Of a stretch of DNA of 64,000 nucleotides, positions 53,805 through 64,000 are shown piece by piece. The notes under the pieces were generated by a model that saw nothing but the letters and a program-made list of their open reading frames with translations, did no database searches and was not told where the DNA came from. Source of the DNA: Glycine soja (Eukaryota; Streptophyta; Magnoliopsida; Fabales; Fabaceae). Made by a program: the position numbers and the translations under genes. Position 1 is the stretch's first letter, and every line of letters begins with the position of its first letter. The stretch is taken from assembly GCF_004193775.1 (NCBI RefSeq), contig NC_041019.1:53419928-53483927 (forward strand), read 5' to 3'.

Positions 53805-56800
53805 GGTTTAAACATATAATTTAGCCCCTGTTCATGTCAAGGATTCTCAATTTGGTCCTTACGCTTAACAATTTATTAAATTGGCCCCCATATGTGCAAA
53901 CATTACCGGTTTGATCCCTGTTGTCATACTTTGATAGTTAAGCTGCTTATATATTCTTAATTTGGTCTACACTTATATGGACCGAATTAAGAATGTGCTA
54001 CATGTATAGAGACCAAATCAAGAATGTGTAAGAGAGTTAATGGTAATAGAAACCAAATTGATAGCAGGTAGAGACTGATTTAATAAGTTTTTATCCGTAG
54101 GAACCAAATTTAGAATCCGCAGTACAGGGACGGAATTATATGTTTAGCCTTTTCTTTTTTAGTTATTTTTCTGTTGGGGGTTTTTAAGGAATGGTTTATT
54201 TTGTTTTTTTACCCAAATGTGTTACTTTAAATTTCAGGGCTGCCAAAGAGAAAGAGGTTGCGGATTATCAGAAGCTTTTTATGGAGGAAAAAGAGAAAAG
54301 TGAGGCTCTCGATTGTTTTTGTGGTTCTTGAAATTAAAGTTAAATGCTTGTTAAATAATTGTAGGTAGTGCGGATGTTTACATAGTTTTTATTTTAGTTC
54401 CTGATTCACATGGAGAATGATAACAAAGTAATTTTTGAAAATAATACTTCTTACAGGATATTAAATAATTAGAAGGTTTGGGATGTTTGGAGTTCAACCA
54501 AAACATTATAATAAGTTGCTTAAATAAAAGAATTTCTGCATGTATGTAGGTGATTTATTTTTTTGGATAGCTACATAGTTAATCTTTTTCTTCAGAACTT
54601 TGGTGGGAATCTATATTCAATGTTTAAGTTTGACTATGTTTCATTGCATCTTTTGTGAATGTAAGTTCACCACAGCATTTCAATGCCTATCACTAGATGT
54701 ATCTCAATTTCATTTATTCTTCTTCTCTATTGATGATTTGGGTGTGAACTTTTGGCAGATGAAACTCTTTCTGAAGAAGTTGAGAAATTGCTAAAGCTTC
54801 ACCAGGAAAGAACATGTCATGATTTATATAATAACAGCAAGATCAAGACCGTAGATGATCAGTTTAAGGCAAACTCCAACAGCTCATCTATAAGAATGAC
54901 AAGAAAACGTACAAGGCAGATTGCTTTGGAGAAAGAAACAATTCCATCTTTTGAAAATGAAGGTAATTCTGTGGAGAGAGAATCAACACAAAATGCTTGC
55001 AAGGAGAGTGCTTCTGATAAGGTGAGTATTTAAAACCCTAAAAAGGGAATATACAAGTATGCGTTTAATTATATGAATATGCAAACACACACACACACAC
55101 ATGCATATGCATTCTGTTTAATTTATTTGGGTGGAAAATATAATGACCTTAATATGCTGACATTTTGTTGTGAAAAAGCTGCTGGAGTGCTGTACCAAGG
55201 CTAATGATCAATCTGGTTGGTGTTAGCAATTGTTATTCATGCTTTATATGTGAATTGTTTGGTTAGGGTTTTGGTATATTTTATATATACTTCATTGTGT
55301 TTTACAGGCATTGATTTACATGAAAGTGGTCATGGTAACGGGCTTATTCAAGTTCTTTTTGAGTATGCACTGGGCATGAAATTATCCACTGACTATCAAA
55401 CAGGACGAATATGCATGTCTGCTCTGCATCAATCAAGCGGTAATTCATAATTTTGGATTGTAACTGATTTCTTTGTCTTATTATTTCTTAATCTTTTTAT
55501 AACTTGTTTTAGTTAATAATTTTTTGGAATATAAATAATTAATGGTTTGGATAGAAGTATGGTACTTGATAGAACATTATGGCGGAAGTTGATCCATGTA
55601 GCCGACCCCACCTAGTGGGATAAGGCGTTGTTGTTGTTGTTGGCTAGATTGTTTCAATCTGGATATAGTTTTGGAGTTCTGATGGCTAGTTTGTTGGTCA
55701 AGACTCAAGATATGATAAGCATGGATTGGACAAGAAGGCAAGATAAAAGGAGAAAATGGGCATAATTAGCTCTTATCCTAACGAGTGTGTAAGCACACCA
55801 AATAACCTAACATATAGGAGTGGCCGGAAATATGGCTTTGTGCGGTTCAAAGGAGTGGGTGATGTGGGAACGCTTGAACAACTGTACAACTTGATTATTA
55901 GTGGTCTGAAATTACATGCCAACCTCCTGAAACATGGAAGGGAGAGGAAGATGACTGGAAAATCCAATATTGAGGAGCAGTACAAAAAGGGGCTGGTCAA
56001 GGACAAGATAGTTGAGGGCGATAAAGACCAAGGTAGAAAGGTAACAAAATACACTTCCATGAATGCAGGACCACTAAAACAACACCCCCATCGAATGACA
56101 ACACCCATCTTGTATGCGAGAGTAGTGGCGACAGGCAACAAAATTATGGGGAAGAGGTGGATACGAGGTACACGCATCTAGTGAAAACAAATCTTCACTT
56201 GTTAATTTAGCTGAGTATACCCATGGAGAAGAGGACATGGTTCAGCAACGTCTGGGTAGGGAGTCTGAGGAACTTGGTGGCGTTTGATAGAATAGAAGAT
56301 GAATTCATGTGGGATGAAGGCGAAGATATTAAGACAAAGTACCTTGGAGATGACATGGTGCTATTGTTGGGTCTCACTGATACTAGAGCAGAAGAAATTT
56401 GCAGGGAAGAAGTTGAGAATGGAATGTCGATGTTCCATACCCTAGAGAAGTAGAGTCCAAGCCTGAGGACTGGATACAGGTTGGTCTGGATTCTGTGTTG
56501 GGGAATCCCACTACACGCATGGGACTTGGAGAACATTAAGAAGATTGCATCGGGGGTAAGGGAAGAGGTGGAGGTCGACGATGGCGTTGAAGATCTTCAA
56601 CGTCTAGATAAGGCACGGGTGCTCATTAAAACCCCATGACACCTTACAATTAACCACGATATAACAGTGTCAATTAATAGGGACGATTATTTGGTTCATA
56701 TGGAAGAGGAGACATGTTATAACCCCTGTAGGTGTAAATGCCTTACGGGGAGCCTGATAGGGTCTTTGGATGAGATAATCTTCGATGAGAGCAAAATGAG

Positions 56801-59800
56801 GCTTCCATTATTGGCTGATTATGTGTCGTCGGAAGGCGAGTTTCCAGCGACAGCTAGGCAAGCAGATGTAGGAGGTCAGCAGAACGAAACTGGTCGAGAG
56901 TTGCAATTGTCCGGTGGGCAATGTCTCGCGTTAGGACCTAAAGGTAATAACCTTGAGTTACTAACACAAGGACCAAATCAAATTCGGTCTAGAGATGAAA
57001 GTCGAGAACAAGGGGAAATGGATGGGAAAGCTTTTAGTGGAAATCACAGACCTACCCAGCGACAATAGTGTGGTGGTAAGGTCATGAAGGAGAAAAGAGG
57101 CCGTTGTTAGGAGGAAATGGCAGCAAGGACTATGGCGGAAAAGGGGAAATATTGTTGTGGTCTTGGAAGAGAAGAATGACAGCAGTAACAAGAATGGAAA
57201 CAATGAGTATGAAAGGGGCCCACTTTTGACAGAAAATTTTGAATTAAAGGGGAGGGGGTCACATGACTATCTAGAAGATGAGGAAGGTGACAGCCCTTTA
57301 TTGGGCTTTGCTGAAACAAAAGAAGGGAAAAATAATTGTCTGGGCTCTAAATTAAATGGGCCAGCCCTTAGTTGGAAGGTTTACTCAAGAAATAAATGGT
57401 GCAAAAAGCAACTGGGTCATAACAAAACAGATGGGCCCAAAGTTGGACAAATAACACAAACAAACAAGGAAGGAAAGAAGCCCAGCAATGACTCAGGTAA
57501 ACACGAAACTTCTCCATTAGTGATGAGGGGTAGTGGGTTGAAGGAAGTTGTTGGATGGGAGGAACAAAACAGTGAACAACATGCAATAGGGGCTTCAACA
57601 TTAGTTCCAAGTCCTACAACCTGTTACCAGGTAAAAGAAGCAACAATGAATTGGGTCATGGCAAAGAATTTGGGAGTAATTTGCAGTAAACAAGAGGGTT
57701 CAATGGTCTCTAAGATGATTAGTATGGAAGAAAGAGATAAGGAAGAGGCTCGAAGGTTGGGAAATAGGGAGGGTGACTAATGAAGATCCTAGCTTACAAT
57801 ATAAGGGGGTTGGGGAGGGGGGTAAAGTGGGCCTCAATAAGGAAATTAGTAAAAAAAAGAATGAATTGATATGTTATGCCTACAAGAGACTAAGAAGGAA
57901 CAATTAGATAAGGCTGTATGCCAAGCTTTGTGGGGTGATTGGGATGTCAACTGGGAATTGCAGCCAACATGTAATAGTGCATGAGGAATACTATGCCTTT
58001 GGAGTGAACAAACCTTCAAACTGGAGAAGAAGTTCAGTGGCCGTGGTTTCATTTATTTGGAAGGAATTTGGGTTGCTGATGGTGCGAAAGCGACTATACT
58101 GAACATCTACTCACCATGTGATTTGGTTATGAAGAGAAACTTGTGGAAACAAATTAGACAATTGAGAAATGCAAACTTGGGAGGCCTATGGTGTATATTA
58201 GGTGACTTTAATAACATCAAAAGAACATCAGAAAGAGTAGGCATTTGTCAAAGGGGGCAAGATGAGAGGATTATGAAGGAATTCAATGAATGGATTGCAG
58301 ACTTAGAGGTTGAGGATGTGCCTTGTGTGGGAAGAAAATTCACCTGGTATAGACCAAATGGGACAGCTAAAAGTAGATTGGATAGAACTCTTGTATCTGC
58401 TGAATGGTTTACTAAATGGCAAGGAAGTACTTAGTTTATAATGGAGCAGAATTTCTCAGATCATTGTCCAATTCTGTTGAGATCTTCAATTGTTGATTAG
58501 GGCCTGAAGTCTTTTCGGGTTCTAGACTGTTAATTTCAAGACAAATCTTTCAGGAATGTTGTTCGTGAGTGTTGGACAGCGAACTCTATAGGGGGTTGGG
58601 GGGGCTTTGTGTTAAAGGAAAAGATTAAGGGAGTAAAGCAGAGGTTAAAAGCTTGGAACCAGACTCGGTTTGGTGATACTCAGCATAAGCTAAGAAGAAT
58701 TGAGCTGGAGTTGAACAAGCTGGAAAATGAAGGGGATGAAAGACAATGGAATGATCAAGAAGCTGCTAAAGCAATTGTAGGAGGATTTGTGGGCTACAAC
58801 TCATTCTCATAAATCCATTTTAAGGCAAAAGGCAAGGAGTAAATGGATCAAGGAAGGGGATTGCAATTCTCGCTTCTTCCATCTGATAGTAAATTGTAAC
58901 CACAGACACAATATGTTGAGAGGAGTGTTTGCTGATGGGTGTTGGATTGATGAACCTAGCAGGGTCAAAGAGGAAATTCAATAATTCTTTAAGAAGAGAT
59001 TTGAGGAGATTGAGTGGGAGACCCAAATTACATGGGTTCAGATTTCAGTCTATTGGCTAGCAGCAAAATGAGTTATTGGTGGAGCGCTTTGATGAGAAAG
59101 AAGTCAAGGTTGCATTGTGGGAATGTGGCAATGAGAAGAGCCATGGACCGGATGGGCTAAATTTTAAGTTTATCAAGGAATTTTGGGACTTTATCAAACC
59201 TGACTTGCTCCATTTTTTGGATGAATTCTATGTTAATAGAGTATTTTTGAATGGAAGCAATGCTTCATTCCTAGCATTGATCCCTAAGGTTCATGATCCC
59301 CATAATCTCAATGAATATAGACCTATCTCATTAATAGGTTGCATGTATAAAATTGTGGCTAAACTGCTATATCAAGAAGGCTGAAGAAGGTGATGCCAAT
59401 CATTATAGATGAGCGACAAATTGCTTTCATAGAGGGTAGACATATGTTGCACTATGTAGTTATTGCTAATGAAGCGGTTGAGGAAACAAAAAGATGTAAC
59501 AAGAGCTGCCTAGTGTTCAAAGTTGATTACGAATAAGCATATGACTCAGTAAGTTGGGACTTTTTGTTGTACATGTTGAGGAGGATGGGTTTCTGTTCTA
59601 AATAGATTTGCATGAATTCATGGTTTTCTCAAATCAGCTTTTATTTCCATATTGGTTAATGGGAGCCTCATAGCTGAGTTCACTCCTTAAAGAGGACTCA
59701 GACAACGGGATCCACTAGCCCCACTTTTGTTCCATATTGTTGCAGAGGGGTTATCTGGTTTGATGAAAGAAGCATAGGAGAAAAATCTGCTTGAAGGTTT

Positions 59801-62361
59801 CTCAGTTAGAAGAAATAATGTGAAAATAAGTATATTACAGTTTGCAGATGATACAATTTTCTTCGAGGCAACAACGATGGAAAATGTAAGAGCAATCAAG
59901 GTGATATTGATGAATTTTGAGTTGGTATCAGGGTTAAAGATTAACTTTGCAAAAAGTAGTTTTGGGGTGATTGGGATGTTTTAGCAATGGATGAATAGTG
60001 CTGCAAGTTATTTAAATTGCAGATTGTTGTTTTTATCTTTTCCTTACTTGGGCATCCCTATTGGGACAAACCCAAGACGTAGTGCGACTTGGGATTCTAT
60101 TGTTAAGACATGTGAGAGAAAATTGTCAAAATGGAAACAAAAGTATCTTTTTTTTGGGGGTAAGGTGACTTTGATAAAGTCAGTCCTGAACTCGATCCCT
60201 ATTTATTTCTTTTCTTTTTTCAGGGTTCCAAAGAAAGTGGTGGATAGGTTGGTGAGGTTGTAGTAGTGGTTTTTGTGGGGAGGAGACACAAAGCAGAAGA
60301 AGATTGCATGGGTGAATTGGGGTTCAATCTATTGTCTACCAAAGGAAAAAAGGGGGTATGAGAATTAGGGATCTGGTGAAATTCAATTTTGCTCTTCTCG
60401 AAAAATGGCATCGGAATTTGTTTCACCACCTAGGAGAACTGTGGGCTCAAGTTTTGGACTCAATATGGAGGATGGAGGAACTTGGATGAGGCAAGAAGGA
60501 ACAACATATAATCTTTATGGTGGCAGGACCATAGTTTCATTTGTCATTCGACTGAGGAGGGGAGCTGGTTTAAAAGTGGGACAAAATGGAATGTTGGGTG
60601 TGGATCAAAGGTGATGTTTTGGGAGGATGATGGAAGGAAGATGGTATACCGTTGATGGAGAAGTACCCTAGACTTTACCACATTTCTCAACAGCAGTACC
60701 AATATATCTAGTAGATGGGGATGATTTCAGATGTAGATTGGGAATGGAAATTGCAGTGGAGGAGATTCCTTTTCAAAGGTGAAATAGACATGACTTCTAA
60801 GTTTATGGAGGTAATAGAAGGTCTCCTTGTACAAACTTAGCGACAAAACAATTGGGTCTGGAAATGAGATTTAAGTGGGACATATACAATAGGGAATGTG
60901 TACATGTTGCTTGACAGGGATTCGACAGATGAGAATCAGGATGGAGTCTTTACTGAATTATGGAAACTCAAAATCCCAAGTAAAGCCTCTTTCTTTGCTT
61001 GGAGATTAATCCAGGACAAACTGTCAACAATGATCAATTTTAAAAGGAGGAACGTGGAAATTAATGATGCCATATGCCCATTCTGCAGAGATAATGAAGA
61101 GGATGCAGCACATTTATTCTTCAGGTGTGCTTAAATCATGCCGCTTTGATGGGAATCGGTGTCTTGGATAAACATGGTGGGAGTATTCCTGCGAATTCCA
61201 AGACATCATTTCCTCCAACATTCCTACTGCAACTTTTCTGATATTAGGTTACAGAGATGGCAGACTTGGTGGATCTCCCTAACATGGTGTATCTGGCACC
61301 ATAGAAATAGAGGATTGTTTTTTCAAACGACAGCTTTGACGATAAATTATTGACGGAGGATGCTCTATATTTCTGCGGGACATGGCTAAAAAACTTGGAA
61401 AAAGGATTTGACATCCCATTCCAGCATTGGTCCAGTTATATCAGGGGGATTAGCATATAGATACTGTGTAGTTAAGTGCCAAGCTTACAGTCAGATCTAT
61501 GGTTACTTAATTCTTGCTGTATAGCTTGTATTAGGACACCATAGTTCTGCATTTTTTGGTGCTGGTTTGTATATACAACAGTACCCTTTGTACTGCTATT
61601 ATTATTAGTATATAATATAATCTTACCTTTGCTGATAAAAATAAATAAATAAATTGCATACAAATACAAAATTACCCCTACCTATATAAAGGTAAAAATT
61701 GGGAGGGTTACTGGGTTTTTTTCTTAAAAAAAAAGTAGAGCATTGAATCAGGACACACAGATCCTAATTCTGCAATGAGCATAAAAACAGGGAAGGGGTG
61801 GAGATACTCTGCTCATTATCTGTACTACCTCAGTCTGAGACACAAACATGACACACAGTTGCCAGTGAAATTTTCGTTTTCCTCGTATTCCTGTCTTCTC
61901 ACAATTTCTTTTCAGAATATCTAGGATTTCTTCGTTTTTTTTGGGGGTGGGGGGAACAAGTGTTAGTTTTTGGACACTTGATGATCTTCAAGTTTTAGTT
62001 CAAAGTTATTTTATTCTCGGTTCAGCAAGACCTTTTGTTTCATTCGTGGGTATTTCTTTGACAAAGCTGATCTTGGTTCTAAGTTTTAACTAAAATTCTA
62101 GTGATTTAACATTTTGCATACATGTAACTGCTTGGTTAACATGTTTCTTTTATTGCAACCTTGGTAGGTTACTCCTTCAGTTTATCGTGGATTGGCAAAT
62201 CACCAGGAGAGGAGGAAGCAGAGCTGCTGTACCATGTTATATCTCTAGGCACATTTGAAAGAGTGGCACCGGAATGGATGAAGGAGGACATCATGTTCAG
62301 CCCTAGCATGTGCCCCATCTTCTTTGAAAGGATATCTCGTGTTATCAAGTTGAACCACTAG
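53342..62361 (+). CDS. TTN9: TITAN9-like coiled-coil protein (298 aa, eight exons)
   Basis: Exons 53342-53389, 53476-53545, 53635-53725, 54238-54299, 54759-55021, 55179-55215, 55308-55439 and 62168-62361 join in phase to 298 codons plus TAG. The start MEILYSKLYDKYTKLK, a charged helical N-terminal half (EELIEHLKSEKEGLLEQVNE, heptad-like) and a conserved C-terminal domain (GLIQVLFEYALGMK, then SWIGKSPGEEEAELLYHVIS, VAPEWMKEDIMFS) match my memory of Arabidopsis TITAN9, a protein needed for normal embryo and endosperm development whose biochemical role is unknown. The third intron starts GC instead of GT. The last intron is 6.7 kb because a LINE sits in it. The gene otherwise looks intact. The family name is recalled, not searched. 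Confidence 0.8.
53747..53800. repeat. (CT)n microsatellite in TITAN9-like intron 3
   Basis: A CT run of about 54 bp lies 20 bp downstream of the GC-type donor. It gives rise to Ser-Leu and Arg-Glu repeat frames on both strands that are not coding. Confidence 0.95.
55580..55642 (+). mobile_element. Retroposon 3' tail ending in (TTG)n
   Basis: The sequence contains GTAGCCGACCCCACCTAGTG and GGGATAAGGC followed by a TTG run. This layout is like the 3' end of Au-type or related tRNA-derived plant retroposons. Only the 3' portion is visible. It lies in the last intron of the TITAN9-like gene, just upstream of the LINE. Confidence 0.4.
55650..61655 (+). mobile_element. Degenerate L1-type LINE inside TITAN9-like intron
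   Basis: ORF1 remnants (55756-56181, 56223-56453, 56667-57780) include RRM-like GRKYGFVRFKGVGDV, then low-complexity charged sequence. ORF2 starts at 57780 (MKILAYNIRGLGRG), overlapping the ORF1 stop as TAATG. It has the endonuclease GDFNNIK (about 58200), RT motifs (SHGPDGLNFKFIKEFW near 59140; FLALIPKVHDPHNLNEYRPI near 59265; RGLRQRDPLAPLLF near 59695; LQFADDTIFF near 59835) and a zinc-binding zf-RVT domain (60898-61130: FFAWRLIQDKL, CPFCRD). Many stops and frameshifts interrupt it. The 3' end is CCTTTGCTGAT plus an A-rich tail at 61635-61655. The 5' border is approximate and no target duplication was found. Confidence 0.85.
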
Positions 62362-63515
62362 TGTTCTTTTGTAGCATTGATCCGCCGAATCTGTATTTAC
62401 TGTACATATTAACTGCTTAATTTTTATTTGGAGAACACTAAGTTGATTTTTGCGTGTAGATTAGTTTGTTTCTCTCCAATCCCATTTCATATTCCATTAG
62501 CTAATTCAAAGAATCTGTAAGGTTATTTGGAAGAGCTTGTATAGCTTAGCTCGTTGTGTACTACAGCAAGAATTTAATTAAGCTTATGAAGGGAACGTGA
62601 TTTTAAGAAAGGGACTTATATTTCTTCGCAAGTTTTTTTTAACCTAGTTTTAGACAAGTTTTGAGGTAAATGCTATGAAAAGTTTATATGACAGTAGTAA
62701 GCTCTTGTAATTAATTTGCTTATTTCAATACACTCGAAGGGTCACATTTATTGTTAAAGGAGAAAATCATGATTACTTTCGCTTCTTAACATGATGATTT
62801 TTAACTTACCATGATGATATAAGGATGAAAAAACTAGTTAGTCTGTGAGTCTGTTGTAAAAAGAGGTTTTTTTATGTAGCATTGAATTGATACTAATACT
62901 GCATGATGATAGTGGCGTTTTCAAGTGTATTATGTATTTTTTACAAGTGAAATCCTGTCTGATACATCTATTTGATTAATCAATAGCATTTACTTAATCA
63001 GTTAAATATTTTAAAAACTTTACTACAACCAATTAAGTATATATTTGATAACTTATACAAAACCAGTTACATTCGTGACAAATTTTACTGTAATCAATCA
63101 ACTAAATATATAATTTAAAGACATACAGAATCATTTAAATATTTAACACATGTTATTACAATTTTTTTAATTATCATAATTAGAAATTTTAACTTTCTGA
63201 TAGATTCTTACAAACTTATTTTTTTTAATCAATTATGAGATTAATATTATTGTCATAAATAAAAAAATTAAATATTCAGTTATTCCTTTGCTTACCGAAG
63301 CACGTCATTGTCGTGTGACTGCTTGAGGCTTTGAGCCAAACAAGCTTACCCAATACACTTTTATTTACCAAAAATCAATCAAATCGAACAACACATTCAT
63401 TAAAAAGTAAAAACAAAAATCAAATCTAAATATACAATAATAAGTTAAACGCACGCAAACCCAAATTGGCTTTTGCGAGTGATGAAAAACACAGAATCGC
63501 GTTTGCGACTGAGGA
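62362..63515. other. Intergenic DNA between TITAN9-like and spastin-like genes
   Basis: The left part is probably the 3' UTR of the TITAN9-like gene. The last 100 bp before 63516 is likely the 5' UTR of the next gene. In between it is AT-rich, with repeated TATTTAAC/ACCAATTAA-type phrases around 62980-63150 and no gene. Confidence 0.5.
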
Positions 63516-64000
63516 ATGAGTTTCCTGCAGGGTATCGTTGATTCCTTCAACTCCATCTTCATACCCGATAACAACAATTATCACGACACCAATTCTCCTT
63601 CTTCTTCTTCTTCCTCAACGAATCGAATGGAAGCTTCTCCTCCTCCTCCTCCTCTTCCTCCTTCGGTTTCGAACGAGCGCGTTGCCTACAAGCTCAAAGG
63701 CTACTTCGATTTGGCGACGCAGGAGATCGCGAAGGGCGTTAGGGCTGAGGAATGGGGCTTGATCGACGATGCGCTTCTCCACTACCGTAACGCGCACTCG
63801 ATCCTCCTCGAAGCTAATTCAACTCCCGTTCCGTCCTACATCACTTCCAGGCACTCACAATTTCACGCCAATTAATTGTTTCTTCGATGCAAAAGTAGGG
63901 TTTCTGAATGAGTTCTAATAATATGAATGTTTTTTTGTTGATGGAATCTGTGGCAGTGAACAGCAGAAGGTGCAATCTTATCGAGAGAAGATATCCAAAT
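63516..64000 (+). CDS. MIT-domain spastin-like AAA ATPase, N-terminal part (continues beyond window)
   Basis: Exon 1 (63516-63850, 111 codons plus two bases) begins MSFLQGIVDSFNSIF. It has a Ser- and Pro-rich linker (about residues 28-50), then an MIT domain: AYKLKGYFDLATQEIAKGVR, AEEWGLIDDALLHYRNAHSI and PVPSYITS. Exon 2 starts at 63957 (EQQKVQSYREKISK) after a CAG acceptor, joining as Ser-Glu-Gln. MIT domains bind ESCRT-III-type helices or microtubule-severing partners; the ATPase domain lies outside the window. The architecture matches the Arabidopsis At2g45500-type AAA ATPase. The first intron begins AG-GC, again a GC donor. Confidence 0.85.

Noticed and set aside
53522..53819. Open frames rich in Ser-Leu or Arg-Glu
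   Set aside because: They are translations of the (CT)n microsatellite in an intron, overlapping a real exon.

Overview
This is a plant nuclear window: AT-rich, with multi-exon genes split by short GT-AG introns and many nested transposon remnants. Gene content and repeat style fit a legume, most likely a Glycine species (inference; no database was searched). Four host loci are readable. On the + strand are the C-terminal 748 codons of a BEACH-WD40 protein (BCHC2-like, 109-7025), a complete 298-aa coiled-coil protein resembling TITAN9 (53342-62361), and the first exon and a half of an MIT-domain spastin-like AAA ATPase (63516-64000, running off the end). On the - strand lies a family of CYP76-like cytochrome P450s (10.4-28 kb, plus an outlier at 42.4-43.3 kb). 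The order BEACH gene, CYP76 cluster and spastin-like ATPase recalls the Arabidopsis At2g45500-At2g45580 neighbourhood.

The P450 family has two intact two-exon genes (16960-18928, 502 aa; 25883-27907, 508 aa). It also has one pseudogene split by a 2.8-kb solo LTR (10475-14728), two orphan exon-2 fragments (19190-19321; 23700-23788), and two in-frame deletion derivatives (19911-21186 and 42436-43299). Those two derivatives lost complementary parts of one ancestral gene, and they lie in a ~4-kb segmental duplication.

From about 33.7 to 42.4 kb there is a Helitron-like segment on the + strand. It is a patchwork of host gene pieces that keep splice sites: a duplicated unrecognised exon, a PIF-type bHLH exon, three protein disulfide isomerase exons, an array carrying an unrecognised ~110-codon exon, and a triplicated first coding exon of a ubiquitin-conjugating enzyme. 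It ends in CTAG just beside a P450 derivative, and the same terminus recurs beside the other derivative at 19855.

Other mobile elements with readable boundaries are a TRIM-like LTR element in a BEACH-gene intron (TSD TTTTG), the solo LTR (TSD TTGTG), a MITE with repeated ACGGATCAACTTGATCCGTA motifs (8-bp direct repeat), a hAT-type element (TSD AGTTAGAT), a Mutator-type foldback element (TSD AAAACATTA), and a degenerate L1 LINE of about 6 kb inside the last intron of the TITAN9-like gene. A ~970-bp inverted repeat at 48.0-49.0 kb matches DNA upstream of the P450 derivatives and could produce hairpin RNA. The rest is AT-rich intergenic DNA with microsatellites and degenerate duplications.
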